A program made the position numbers and the translations under genes. A stretch of 64,000 nucleotides of DNA from Cerioporus squamosus (Eukaryota; Basidiomycota; Agaricomycetes; Polyporales; Polyporaceae): assembly GCA_022592435.1 (NCBI GenBank), contig JABYQS010000163.1, positions 1-64,000 on the forward strand, read 5' to 3'. Below, piece by piece: positions 48,601 through 61,800 of this stretch; position 1 is the stretch's first letter, and every line of letters starts with the position of its first letter. The notes below the pieces were generated by a model. That model searched no databases and had not been told where the DNA came from. It saw nothing but the letters and a program-made list of their open reading frames with translations.

Positions 48601-51600
48601 GAGCCCTGCGGCGAGGGCTTGCCCCCAAACTTGAAGTCGCGCCTGAGGTGTCCGTCCGAGGGCTTCGATCGCATCGAAGCAAAGGACGTCGCGTGCGACA
48701 TCGGGGGATAGACACGGCACTCGTCCTCCAGCTCGCGGATCATCATGCTGATATCCTGCGACTGCACCTGGGAGTAGCCAGAGTCGCGATTGTCGTTCTC
48801 GCCAGTCCCGTCCGACCCGCCATACATCGACGCCGTCTCCTCCATGTTCGAGTTCGAGAAGCTCTGGGGCACGTCCTCGGCGGGCGGCGGGCGCAGGCTC
48901 AAGTTCTTCGGGAGCGCAGGGACGGGCGGGACGAGCGAGCTGTCCGAGTCCGCGATCCCAAAGTCAAAGCCGAGCTCGATGCGCGCCGGGGTCTTGAATG
49001 CCGTCTCCAGCTGCTCCACGAAGCTCGCGCGGTCGGAGCCGCCAGATTCGTTCAGCTTCCTGAGCTCGCCCGTGAAATCGAACGACTTCTTCGTGTCGTC
49101 CTCGGACAGTGCGTTGGGGCCGGTGTGTTCGCCATCGTCGAGCTCCGCCTGGTTCGCCTCAGTGTCGAAGAGCTGAGCCTGGAAGACCGGGACCTCGGGT
49201 TGTGCCTCAGCCAGCTGGCCCACCTCTGGCTCCGGAACTGGCAGCGCCGTCTTGGGAGGGGAGCCAGGCGAGGGCGGCGGCCTAAACGAGAGCGTATCGT
49301 CGAAGGGGGTGAGCGGACGAGTGAACTCCTCGTCAGACTGTCCAGAGAGGATGACCTGCAGCTCGTCGGGGATGTCCGAGTCAGGGTCCTCGGGATCGAC
49401 CTCTGGCTCAGTGGAACCGCCCAGCGTGCCACACAGGCCCAAGCCCTTGCGCGCCTCCTTGGTAATCGGCACACCCATCCTGCGCAGGCTGCCCATGCTG
49501 CCCTTGCTGTTCATCGGCACGAGCTGGGAGACTTTGCGAGCGTGGCCGCCGACCCTGCTGAACACGGGTGTCGGAGACGGCTGTGCCTCACCGTCGTCAT
49601 TCGACAGCTTCAGACCGACCTTCGAGGGGCGCGAGCCGAACGTGCGCGAGGAAGGCGCGGCTACCTCAGTAGTGACAGGAGGCGTAGCGCTGCGCGAAGC
49701 CGGGGAGGACGCCAGGAGGGATGCCTTCGACCTCGTGTTTGCCGGCCGAAGCGGCTGGAACACCGGGGGCGGGTCCGCAGGGGACGGAGTGAGCGTGCGC
49801 TTGTGCGTCAGGTGCGACGCGGGCTTGGGCTTGACGAGCGGCTTGCGCGGCGACACCTTCCAGTCGAGCTCGGTCCACGGCGCGATCTGCTGGCCGACGA
49901 GCTCGGCGGCCTTGGAGAGCGTCTGCGACGTCTTCATGGTTAGCTTGGGCGGCACGGCGGACGACTGCGACTTCGCGTATGGGCGAAGGGACGCAATCGA
50001 CGCGGTGCTCTCGCGAAGCTCTCCTTTGAGCGGGCTGCCGTAGCGCATGGCGCGAGCCTTGAGGGGGCTCTCCTGCTGGGTCGGCTGGAAAGGAGACAGC
50101 GCCAGCGGCGTGTTGTTCGTGCTCGAAGGGGTAGCCTCTAGGTCCAAGCGGTTGATGAGGGAAGCCAAGTCGTTCGTCGCCTGGTCGAGAAGCGACAGCA
50201 TCACTACAGATGAACACGACGTTGAGTCAGTAAGATACTGCGGGAGTCAATACGCTTCAGCCTACCATCGCCTTCGCTGTTTTCGCAGATGGCTTGAGGA
50301 CGCGGGCGTCCGAGCATCTGCTCAGACATGGGCCGGGGACGAGCACGCTTGTTGGGTGTCTCGTTCAGGCTCACCTCCTCAGGCGGGTTGCGTTCGACTT
50401 CGTCGTCCGTAGGCGCAGAGTGGCCGTCCGCAGTCGCTTCCTCGACCCTCACAAGCGGATGTTCCACGAGCGAGGCAGGGGGCGAGAGCGAGGCGGTGGA
50501 GTCGCGCTGCTGACCTTGCATCTGAGTCTCGGGGAAAATCTCCGAAATCGGCGTGCGACGACGAGAGTCAGAAGACCTGCGGCTCTCGCGTTTGGTCTTG
50601 GTGTTGTCCTTCTCCTCGGTTTCTCGACGCGTCCGGCGCTCATGGCGCTGCATCTCCTTGACAGACTTCAGCCCCGCCTCATCCCAGCGAACAGAGGCGA
50701 CGGAGCTCGAAGAGGAGCGCGGAGAACGCCCACCAGAGTAGGTGGATATGCCAGACGCAGTCGATGGTGGACGAAGCGAGGAGCCGCTCGACAGAATCGA
50801 GGACGGTCGGCCTGCGCGTTCATGATCAGGTGCGCCGAGTCGACAGACAGCCGTTGCGGGGCCTGAGGGATCCCGGCAGAGGAGCCAGCGCTCGAACCCG
50901 ACCCGTCGCGGACAGTCGAGAGACGCATGGTGGACGGGAGACCAAGGCCGAGCCCGCTCTGCTTCTTGCGCGTGAGCGTGCGCGCGCCGTCCTCGGTCTT
51001 GACGGGGGCGGGGCTGCCCTGAGTGCTGAGCGCGCCCGCTTCGAAGCTACTACCAGAGTAGCGGATCGTCTTCTCCTTCTCCTTCTCTTTCTCCCTCTCT
51101 CTACTTTCCTTCTCCTTCGGCTTCTCCTTGTCCTTTTTCTTCTTTTTCTTCGTCTCGCCTTTCTCCTTCGTCTTTCTCTCGTCCTTCTCCTTCTCCTTGA
51201 CCTTCTTCTCGTCCTTCGTCTTCGTCTTTGTGGTCTCCGTGGCGGCGGGACCTGCGTTGCCTTCCTTGTCGTTCGATAGCTGAGCCCAACTGGCCATCCG
51301 CGCGAGTGAACGCATCGAGCGAATCGCGCGGACAGCGATGGATCCCGTTGGCGGCCCATCCGCAGTGAGAAGGCCGGTCGACATCGGCACGTTCTCGCCA
51401 TCGTCGTCGGCGGGAGTGGTGGTGACTACCGGAACCTCGAGCAGCGTCTTGACAGACGACACCGTGCCCTGCTTCTGAGGCTGTGCGGCGGGGCTGTTCA
51501 GGAGGATCCCGGAGTCGAGCGAGTTGAAGCGGGCGCGGCCCTCGAACGGCTTCGCGGGCTCGGGAGCTAGAAACGCAGCGTGTAAGTCGAATTGTTGCGC

Positions 51601-52292
51601 AGCAAAGCGACAGACGAAACGTACTCTTCGATCGGGCAGGGGCTTTCTGTTCCTTGTCCTTGCCCTTCGAGTCCTTCCGACCACGCCCGATGCTCCACCA
51701 CTTCTGGTTCTGGTTCTCGTCGCTCTTGACCTTGAGCAGGTTCTCCGAGGGCGCGGACTTTAGCTGCTCCTGAGACGCGGAATATTCGTGACTTCACCGA
51801 GCGCGCCCCACTTCATGCCGTCCAGCCCGAGCCGCGACTTCTTCTTCTTGACCACCACGATCTCGCCCATGTCGGGGTCGTCGGCCTGGTCGACATAGAT
51901 CTCGAACCCGCCGCGGCCGGTGGAGGGCGCGCCCCCGACGCGGCGAACGACGTCGGAGAAATCCTTGCTGGCCTTCTCCTTGGTCTTGCCGGAGGTCAAC
52001 AGGCTGAGCTTGGACTTCTTGGGAACAAGGCGCTTTCGAGGCGCCTCTGACTCGGCTTTGGGCGCTAGGGGAGACGAAGCGAAGGGGGCGACGGACACGA
52101 ACGACGAGCTGTTACTGGCGAACGAAGTGCTTGCATCGCCTGCGGAGCCGGCCGCGACGGAGTTGCGGAGATGAGACGGATGGTTGGGACGGGGTGGGAA
52201 GGGGTGTCTGAAGACGGGAGAGGAGACGGAGCACGGGAGAAGGACGAGTTGGGAGCGGGTGCGCGAGACAGGAGAGGTAGCGTGTTACGCAT
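45653..52292 (-). CDS. very large, mostly disordered Ser/Pro-rich protein
   Basis: About 2,000 residues. Well-supported exons are 51566-about 50860, about 50800-50266, 50203-47334 (2.87 kb), 47264-46961, 46909-46349, 46291-45796 and 45716-45653, whose phases all join; stop TGA 45655-45653. 5' exons include 52292-52235 (MRNTLPLL) and blocks with GFEIYVDQADDPDMGEIVVV and QNQKWWSIGRGRK. Two frame changes (near 51785 and 50830) fit introns of 50 and 62 nt with weak acceptors, or 1-nt indels. Features: a Lys/Glu-rich charged tract near 51200, MLSLLDQATNDLASLINRL at the start of the big exon, FDFTGELRKLNESGGSD, and many Ser-rich blocks (SMSMSMSMS). It ends in a basic tail. No known domain; scaffold, signalling or cell-polarity roles are all possible. 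Confidence 0.7.
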
Positions 52293-53585
52293 CTTCTATG
52301 CTCGTATATCTCGTGATGATGATTCGTGAATGGAATGGGAACCGTGTTGAGTCGTACAACAGTCGTGCTTGGTGCGTTGGTCGCGTTAATCGTTAGTATA
52401 ATGAGATGATATGAGATGAGACGGAAGTATGTGCGGTCGTGATATGTACGTGAGGGGGATGCCTTGACGTGTCGGAACCGGAAGGTCGTGGACTCGTAGG
52501 ATCGTTACTTGACGTTGTTGCGTGATGCGTGCTGTTCGTTGCTTGAGTTGGCTACTTACCACTGCCCGCGACGGTGAGCAGCAGAGACGGGCACCACGGA
52601 CGGGTGTGCTCACCTTGCTACGTTTGCAAGGTCGCTTTGCCAACTAATCACCTCCACCGCACCCCGGGGAAACGAGACACCTGAGACCGAAGGAAGAACC
52701 TTGGACTGAGAGGATCGGACGCGTCGACGAGGAGCAAGAGAAGCTGGAGACCGCACACGCGCTGGGCATCGAAAGCCGAACATGGATCAACACCGCCCTT
52801 TGGCTCTGTGGGCGGCCCTGAGAATGCAACCGCGTATCGCCATAACACCCCACAACAACGCGTTCGTCACGGGATCGTGTTCCCCGCGCCAGTGCTCTCC
52901 TCCAGCGCCTATAGGCTCGCCGAGTAAACCACCATGCGCGGCCGCAGACTCCCCAGACAACACTGGTTCGACTTTGATAGCTTCTTCCTTTCCGGTGGGA
53001 CTGCCGGAGAAGCTGGCCTCCCCCGCGATATCCTCCTCCTTACGTTACCTACTCCTCAAGAACGCTGACTCGAGCTCGGCGACAGCAACGCATGGAAACA
53101 TATCTCCTACATACTCTCAACTGGCGACGAGCAGTCCGACGGAGATGATAACAGAGCTGTCGCGGTGACAGGCCACCTCGAACCAGAGACCTTGGTCATG
53201 ACGGCAGTCGTCTCACGATCACGGTGCACGTCTTCAATTTCCAACCATGTCATGCCAGAAGACATGCGCTTGCAGGACGATGAAGAAGACGATGGGGTGG
53301 ACGATGGGTTGGAAGCGAAATGACCTCAAGCACCGTTGTCGTTGTACATCCGCCTGCCATCCTTGCCATCTTCGTATCATACTGTACTATGAATCCCATA
53401 CCAACGGGAGCTGTGTACTCACCTTACCTGCTCTTTTCATGCGCTCCGGAATGCTCCATCGGCCGAAGAACACGAGGACGTGACACAGCGGGGCCTCAGA
53501 GAACATCATGCGACATGTCTGACTGAACGAACGACAACACTCCATCTACACACAGACGCTGCTTATCCGACGCAAGCCAAACCCT
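52293..53585. other. intergenic, no gene seen
   Basis: Spacer between two minus-strand genes; presumably the promoter of the large gene and the 3' region of the next. No joined frame found. Confidence 0.5.
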
Positions 53586-55144
53586 CTAATGCGCCTCACC
53601 CACAGGCGACACAACCACCTCCTGCTCCTTCTCCTTCTCCGGGACCGGCGGCACGACAACCATACCCTCCTTCTCGGGCACAGGCGGCGCAGGCGTCCTA
53701 ATCTCCTTCAGACCCTCCACCACCGTCGCCATCTTCCCCACCTTCCACTCCCCGCCCCACCCCTGCCTCCTCTCCCGCCTGATCGTGCGCGGCGTCGCCG
53801 GGACACGCGCACCCGAGCGCCGGCTGTAGCTGTGCGTGCGGCGCACGTACCCCTGCGCGCTCACGCGGTACGTCCCGCGCACCCAATACGGGACGCGGGG
53901 GGAGCGGACCTTCCACGCGGACGGGAGCGGGGTCGTCGGACTGAGGTCAGACTGAGGGAGCGAGGGGTCAAGAGGGGTGGCGAGCGGCTGCATGGCGGTG
54001 AGTATCGCGGCACGCGCGCGAGCCTCCTTCTGCTGCTTCTGCAGAGGGGCGTCCTCGTCCGCGGGGGTCTCGGGCAGGTCCACGGAGCGTTTGGAGGGCA
54101 GGTTGAGAACAAGGGTGTAGGACATGCGCCAGGACACCCCCGACGCGGCCGAGCGTGACTCTACCTGTACGTTGGGCGTGCGGGGAGAGGGGACGTTGAT
54201 CATGAGCGTGTAGTGCGCCGGTCGGTCGGCAGTCGAGCACACGGACGCGGAGTGGGGGACAATGTAGCTCGTGCGTGCGGTGGGCGTCATGGACCCCGCG
54301 CTCTGGAGGCTCCGCCGCTGCACGCACGAGAGCGATGAGCTACGGCGGCGGCTCTTGACGCTGCAGGCGGTATACGCGCTTTGAGGGTCGGTCACGACCG
54401 AGCACGCAGTGTACACGTCCGAGTCACGGGACATGCACCTGGACTTGGTCGCGATCCGGTACAGGTCCAGGTAGGAGTTGACATTGTCGACGTGCTGGGC
54501 ACTCTGGGCAAACGAAGGGAGCTCCTCGACGATCGTGTCCCGGAAAGCACGCGACACGCGCGCAAGTCGGCGGAGACCGTGGTACCGCTCTTCGCGCATG
54601 TCCGAAGTCTCGATGGGTGAGAAGGGCGAGAGTGGAGAAAGCGGGCTCAGGAAGCCGGGTCTGCATCGTCCGCGCAGTCAGTTCACATGTCCTCTTGTTC
54701 CACGACTGGCGTACGTACCGGTTGTAGTTGAACGGAGAGCGAGGGCTGGCCTCTGACCGCCACACTGGCGAGGCAAGGTCCAACGAATAGGGAACTGCCT
54801 TGCGTGGCCGCACGATGGGGACCTCCAACATACCAGCACTGGGCACAGGAGTAGAAGGCCGCGCAGTCGGGGCAAGGTGTAACGCAGCACAGGTGCAGCA
54901 GGTGCTTTTGCCTTCGCCTTCTCCTTCCGCCCCTTCTTCCCGCGCTTCTCCTGGGTACTCCGGCTCACTACGTCGGCCCTCGGGACGCTGGGACGACGTC
55001 GATGACGGGCATCTCACCAAGGACTTGGCCGACCTTCTTGCTCGATTTCTCGAGCCGGATGCGCTGCTCCGGGCGAAGCTTGTGCAGGATGGGGTTGAGA
55101 CTGCGAGAGCCATGGGCGATGTACTCGGCAGTTCTAGTGAACAT
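53586..55144 (-). CDS. Ser/Pro-rich protein, function not recognised
   Basis: Predicted 461 residues from exons 55144-54998, 54950-54891, about 54822-54719 and 54660-53586. The N-terminus MFTRTAEYIAHGSRSLNPIL leads into a basic helix (KLRPEQRIRLEKSSKKVGQ). Then come a KRGKKGRKEKAKAKA tract, PIVRPRKAVPYSLDL, FNYNRPGFLSPLSP and ETSDMREERYHGLRRLARV, and a long disordered tail with repeated VPEKE. Two stop codons between exons 1 and 3 are removed by a 47-nt and a roughly 68-nt intron; the acceptor of the second is weak and could be shifted. No signal peptide or membrane segment. Possibly nuclear from its basic clusters, which is inference. Confidence 0.62.
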
Positions 55145-55636
55145 CTCAGAGTGAGTCTTGTAGGGAGCGAGAGAGACCAAATGGATGGATGAAGAGCGAC
55201 CGAGAGCAAAGAACAGCGAGTCGAGAGAAGATGGAAAAGTAAGGACCTGCCCAGGAATTAGAACGTACAAGTCGTGAACGTGAACGTCGACCAGGACGTG
55301 AGGACGTCCAGCAGCAACGCGCGACTCTTATATGCCGTTGCTGTTGATCCTGCCTCCAGGTAACGTCGGAGAGTCGGGGCGTGTTTCCAACCCGTGCATA
55401 GGTTTCGAGCTCGCCATCACCATCAGTGATGCCCGAGCTGTTGAGCTAATGCGCGAACTTGAGGATCGACATGAGTGCCAAGTGAGATTCCACGGTCATG
55501 CTGTAGATGACTGACAAAGTGGTGGACGGGGTAGCGGCCAAGCTCGTCGTAGAGGACAACAAGAACTCGGGATGAGGACGCGACTTGCAAGGGTCGCATA
55601 CTCACATCATGACCATGACTACAGCAACGACAGGTA

Positions 55637-55708
55637 TCCGATATGGTGTAGTGGCTAACATTATCGCCTCTCACGCGATAGCCCGGGGTTCGATTCCCCG
55701 TGTCGGAA
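55637..55708 (+). tRNA. tRNA-Glu (anticodon CUC), copy 4
   Basis: Identical to copies 1 and 2; all stems, anticodon loop CTCTCAC and pol III boxes are intact; a T run lies about 20 bases downstream. It sits between the Ser/Pro-rich gene and GCN2. Confidence 0.97.
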
Positions 55709-55898
55709 TTGTCATTCATGAAGCGATGTTTTTGGACCTGCGGTCCAGTGGACAACATCTCGATTCTCACCCTCATGTGGCATTTTACAGCTGGTACAAA
55801 AGACTCGAGTGTCATTGCTGAGAAAACCATTCAGGACGGAAACCATATCGGTGCAATACATACGAATATATCGGGGAGGGTGATGCTACAGGGAAGTC

Positions 55899-58800
55899 CT
55901 ATCCTAGTGTGAGTAATGCGATGCGATCTTGACGAATACCATATAGTAGAACATAACGATGTCCATCCGCCTTCTGCCGCAGCACTGCGTCGCGGATCTG
56001 TTGCGCGTATCCAGCATGTTGCGTCGGAAGGCCTGCCGAGATTGTCCGTAACGCTTCGTCGCTTGTGAGCCAGTTCGTGTTCTTCGCCATCTCGTCGAAG
56101 ACCGCCGTCGACACCTCGACTGCGATAGTCCGTACGGTGGGGAGTGCAGTCTTCAGTGCTGCCGCGCTGTCGTAAGCTGTGAAGGGAACACACGCGTCAG
56201 CTCGTGCAGGAAGGCCTATACAACCCGCCATACCCTTGTTGCTGTAGAGACCTTTCGTCCCCTTCCGCTGCTTCTTCAGGTCGTTCGGAAGAACGACGAT
56301 CGTCTCCGCCGAAGGGACGGCCTCCTTAGGCAAGGACTGAATCTGCGAGCTTTCCACAGAGGTTTGTCCGCCAGACAGAGTGGCATCATATCGCTTCTGC
56401 TCCGCAATGTGATGCTGCAGGAAGGACACGAGCTCTGGCAAGGGTACTGTCACGGACGAACCTGGTTAGTGCATGGACGTAGCAGGTGCGTTGAAGACAT
56501 ACCTTCCGTCTCCGTGCCACGGAGGACACTCTTGACCTTGTATACCGGGGTTGAACCGGCGCGGGGCTTTGCGTGGACGATGAACCTGCAGAAGGCACAT
56601 CAGCATCCATGCCAATGCAGGTGAACCAGGAGGCCTACAAGATACCCTCTGTCCTACAAAGGTCGAGATACTCCTCGGTCTCCTCGTCCTTGAACACCGC
56701 TTCGTACATCACGTCTGCGCTGATGTTGTGCTTCCACAGCATAGATGCGATCTCCAGCCGCTCGGCCAAGAAACCGGGTTGATAGGAGACAACGTAGACG
56801 TCGCACCGACGAGGGCACCAATAACCGAACGACTTCTGCTCCTTCAGGTTCTCCTGAGACTCCAGGTACGAATTTTGAAGCTGCGCCAGTGTAGTGGTGA
56901 TCTTCTCGACGTAGATCTGGAGCGCCATGGCGACCTTCGGAATGGGATTGGCGGTCGGGGTCGTGAACCGGCGGATGACATGGTCGTAGCTAGACGAACA
57001 GTCAGTCCTCAGACTGAAGAGAGGATAATGATGTCCCTACCGTCCTCCTGCAGCCAGGACATCGGTACGCTTAGTCTTCCGCACGGCCATATAACATACC
57101 CCGTTGGCGAAGTATGAGTTCCGATGGCCAAGGAGCAATGGGTCAATCTGGATAGGTCGCGTGACACCGGACAGCTGCGCGAATTGCAGGGTGCTCCTGA
57201 TCTCCTGGATGTACGGATCGAGCAGGGTACGCATGAAGGCCGAACTCTTCTCTAGGCGGTCCGCAAACTCGTCGATGGTGTCATCTGTAAAGCATGTTAA
57301 GTGCAATGCTTCAACCAGTGACACGAAGTCTCGTACACGTTGCCGCTAACACCTCGAGCTCGTCAATGACTGAACGTGAGACGCCTTTGAGCTTGAAGTT
57401 GTTGCGCTTCTGGGATTTGCTCGACTTGGTATTGGTCAACATGTCGATGGTCTCGGCCCGCAAATCAGATGGCACCCGCTCAAGGGCAGTCTCCAGTACT
57501 GCCAGGAAAATTAGTCATCACGAACGCAACGTAACTGATGTGGACCCACTCTTCGAATGCGAAATGACGAACATATAGTGCTGAGAGAGATCGCCGAAAA
57601 TATCGAGACAGCTATTGACAATCGCGATACCTTCCGCCGCCCCGGCCGTTGGACCATTGACGAAGTCCGGCGTGATGATGTCGAAGACGGCAACCTTGGA
57701 CGCCCTGGGATGCCCTGCCGTCAGGCTGGCGGAACAACATAAGCGTTTATTGTACCACGGCATGACTGCAAGTGGACGTACTTTGGACGATAGATGTCGC
57801 TGATGTGGTAGCGCTTGATTCGCTTGTACTCTGCGCGAGCTGCGGTACGGGCGAAAGCAGGCAAACCATTGTGAGGCAGCGTCACGACCTCTCCATGTCG
57901 ATCTAGGTACACGGCACGGTTGTGGTCGTCCTCGACTGGGTTTGTGACTGGCATGAGAAGAGGAGTCTCGGAGTCTATTGCGCCGTGGAGGTGGAAGAGC
58001 TGCTCTAGGTGGTTCATGACGAGCGAGTTGAGAGATACGTGCTCGGGAGGCTCTGCAGCTACATCATAGAGATAGGACCGAACAGGTTTCACAGGCTGAC
58101 TGAAGAGGGTCGAGAGAACGGCGGGAAGGTGTGGAGAGTCGGCATTCGCTGTTGAAAGGGTTAGATGGAAGAGCGTATGCACAACGGTCAGCCTTACCAA
58201 TCATCTTCAAAGCACTCATGACGTACTCATCCTCAACGCGAGGGGGGAGCAGTGGACTCTGAGACAGCTGCAGCGCGGTAGGTCGCCGGTCGGGATCGTG
58301 TTGCAGGAGCCAAGTGATGACTGTTCAGCGTGTCAACATCGTTCATATCCAGGTCAAGCGACTGAGATAGCAACTTACTCTGCTTCTGGCGGGTCCGCTT
58401 TGGATCCCAATCAGGTGGAAAGTTGATCGTAGGGAGCCGCAATTCAGGGAGGACCCTGCTGCGCTCAGAATCGGTCTTGAAGTAGTAGTTCATCTCGAAG
58501 AACACAATCTGCAGCCAACCCGATGAGCAACAACCGTCGTCACACCTTCGTGGACGTCACTCACTCCGAGACTGTACATGTCCGCCTTCGCGCTGCTGAC
58601 TTTGTTCTTCTTCGATTCCGACTTGTCCCTGCGCTTCATCTCAGGAGCCATATACAGGGTCGTGCCGACATCTGCCCCGCGTATAGTTAGCTGCATGAGA
58701 GTACGGCTGAGCTGGCTCAATGCTTACCCAGTGTGATCTCTTGATTCTCATAGTTCTCTCGAACCTTGTCTCCGGGGTCAATGGCCTCCATACTCTCCGT

Positions 58801-61800
58801 GGCGAGGCCGAAGTCTCCGACTGCGACAGCGTGAGCACCCAGATCATTTAACCAGTTGACGAGGCCTGACCTTTGCAATCCCCCTTGGCATCTACACGAA
58901 GGTATCAGCTAAATCCCGTTATGAGGTATTTACGCACGAACCTACGAAGATGTTCGTAAGCTTGATATCCCGATGAAGCTTATGGGGTGTCAGCCAGAGT
59001 TGGATTAGACTAGATCAGACAGATAACGCTCACGATACCAAGGCTGGACATATGCACAAGGGCATCAAGGATCTGGTGGAAAAGGCGCCAAGCCTCGTCT
59101 TCCTCAAGACCCTCAGCGATACGCTTCGAACGCAATGTCAGCAACGATATTCAATTATATATGCGGTCATAACGAACCTCTCGCAACGTCTGTCTCTCGA
59201 CGAACTCCTGGATGGATATCAGCACCATGTGGCACATATTCGCAGACAACGTACCATCTGGATGTATAACGTACGCCGAAGCGAAGGAGACGCCGATCGG
59301 CGGAACATGCTCCTGCCGTTCATGGGGATAGGGCGCGCCTGGCCCTGAAGATTGTTGACGGAAAGCGCGAAGGGGTCATCATCGTCCTCATCGACGTCGA
59401 AGAGTTCGTCGCTGCTATCGCTCGCATTCTGATCATCCTGCTGCGAGCTTGTCCGCGAGAAGTGTATGCTGGGGAACGTAGAGTGCCTACTGGTCCCGCC
59501 TATAGACCGGTCAAGGTCCTTCAGGTCGAACGTCGTGAAGTGCGCGTCATCGTCGGTCGACCGCTTCGGCTTCGACGTCAAGCCCTTCGTCTCGTCTGAC
59601 CGGTCCGTCTTGTCTGTCCTGTCCGACTCTTCAGACTCCGAGCCGAGGTTGTTCGTGGGCAAGCCGTCGGAGGTCTCGACCCAGGTCGTGTAGTAGCGCA
59701 CGATGAACCGGTGATTGAGGCGACTTAACGCACTGACCTCGCGGAAGATCTTGTCATTCCCGACGTCGCGGAGCTTTACCTTCTTGACTGCAGAGCCAGT
59801 GTCAGTGTAGAGTCAAGGTAAAATCCTGCTCCTTCAGGTACCCACCGGCGTAGATCCGGTTGTCAATCTTGTTCCTCGCCTTCACGACTTGCCCGAATCC
59901 ACCACGTCCCTGGAGAACGTCAATCAGTTTGTGCGTAACACTCACGCCTTGTACACATACCAGAATCTCTAGCTCTTCCCAGTCTTCCTTCCATCTGCTG
60001 GCATGCCTCGCAGTCGGAGGCGCCATCCGAAAGTAATCCGTCTCGGGCGATCCCACAGCAAAGCCATTGACAACCGGAGTCTTCGGCCCAGCAAATGGGA
60101 TTGTCGGGGTGCGGTTCTGCGCCGGCGGTAGTGGGGGTGACGCCAAGTCCAGGAGTAGGCTCTGGCAAGTCACGTTCCCCTTCTTCGTCGGCGACAGCAT
60201 AGCGCTGGCCTTGCCGGACAGGAAGACGGGGAGGCTCGCTGTAACATGATGAGATATCTGGCACGTAGGGCAGCTCGGACGACTTACACATGTGAAGTGC
60301 TATCTGTGGGTCAGGATATCTCTCCATGATGTCACGCCCGAGTAACATCTGCAACAGCACGACACCCGCAGAGTGGATGTCGCGGCCCTTCGTGTAGGTC
60401 AGCTTCGACTCAACCGGAGGCATCCTGAGGCGACTGATGAGCAAACTTGAAACTGTAGATCAGCGTAGCACGTACCATCCCTCAGGAACGTTGTCTTCGT
60501 CCACCTTCGGGTCGGCGTTGAATCCAAAGGGATCCGAGCGATGCAGGTCAAGCAGCCGTACGTGGTAGCCTACCTTGAAGACCTTGACAATCTTGGTCGA
60601 GCTGGAGTCTTCCTTGGGTGCTAGACCGATGCACCTCAAGTTCAACCCTGCAGATGATACATACATAAGTTTGAGCGCAGCTAACAGTGCCACAGAACAG
60701 TTATACCTCGATGTACGATATCCGCATGGTGCACGGCCTGCAATGCGGACAGTATCTGGCTGAGGTACTCCTATAAGCCGTGTAGATGCGTGAGCGTCCC
60801 GATTGGTGGACGTACGAAGATACTGCCTACCTGTGCACGTTCCTCGCGAATGTGGTCCGTGTCCTCGAGCACGTCATGCAAGGTAACCGAAGGCCGCTGT
60901 TCTGTGAGGATCAACAGGCGAGGGGAAGAGTTGGCGCTGGGCGTCGTGAGTTTCGCTGCGAGGACGGAAAGAAGGTTCGGATGTCGGATGGAGGCGAGAC
61001 GCTGTAGCTCGCTCTCTACCTGCTTGAGCTTCTTGAGACCCTGGTTGGTCGAGTAGTAGTGTGAGACGAATGTAATAGCCAGCAGCTCCATCGGAAGACT
61101 CGTTAAAGGCTCGTCGCACACGGGGTCGGCCTGGTAGACCGTCCCCAAGCACTCCTGTCTTGGGTGGAAGAGCCGGACTTTGAAAAATGACTGGCCGCGC
61201 CACTTGATTTCTCGCTCGAACGACTCGACCGGAGTGGCGTCCTCGGTCATTGGCACCTCGGTCGCGTCGGACATGGCTCGTCTTCGGGCCTGCTGTAGAC
61301 GTTCTCGCTCGACCTGCTGCCTTAGCGCATCCTCACGAATCTGCTCGTTCAGCTTCTCTGCATACTCGGCATCGCGGCGCTTCTTCTCTTCGGCCTCTTC
61401 GGCCTCACGCCTCCTCTTTGCCTGTGTCAGGGTCAGTGACAGCGATGAGTGTGATTTGATAGTATACGACTCACTCGCTCTTCTTCAACGGCACGACGAT
61501 TCATTTCCGTCGCGAGAGAGCCAACAACTTCGGCGGGTGGCTTGACGTTGGCGTCCAGCCAGTCCTTGGCGAAGCAGACGATCTGATATAAGGGCGTCAA
61601 CCAAACAGATATATGCCGAGAGAACAAAAAAGCAAACAAACCTGGAAGACCATCTCCATGCCTTTCAACTGCTGCGCTTCGTTGTGTATCGCATGATTCA
61701 GCTTCGTAATCTCATCAGGTCGTAGGCCGACAATAGGCTGTTGTATCGTGAATATGGGAGAGGCGCCGGTGGGATACGTCCGCGGGAACCTACAAGATAC

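Noticed and set aside
48528..49943. Long plus-strand open frame opposite the large disordered-protein gene
   Set aside because: It is rich in Arg and Leu as expected from the reverse complement of a GC-rich Ser/Pro-coding exon. The minus strand has matching introns and a joined frame.
50800..51800. Two apparent frameshifts in the large disordered-protein gene
   Set aside because: Each can be explained by a normal-sized intron (50 nt starting GTCACG near 51785; 62 nt starting GTCTGT near 50858), so a pseudogene call is not justified.
54820..55000. Stop codons between the first exons of the Ser/Pro-rich gene at 53586-55144
   Set aside because: A 47-nt intron (54997-54951) and a second intron of about 68 nt remove them and restore the frame.
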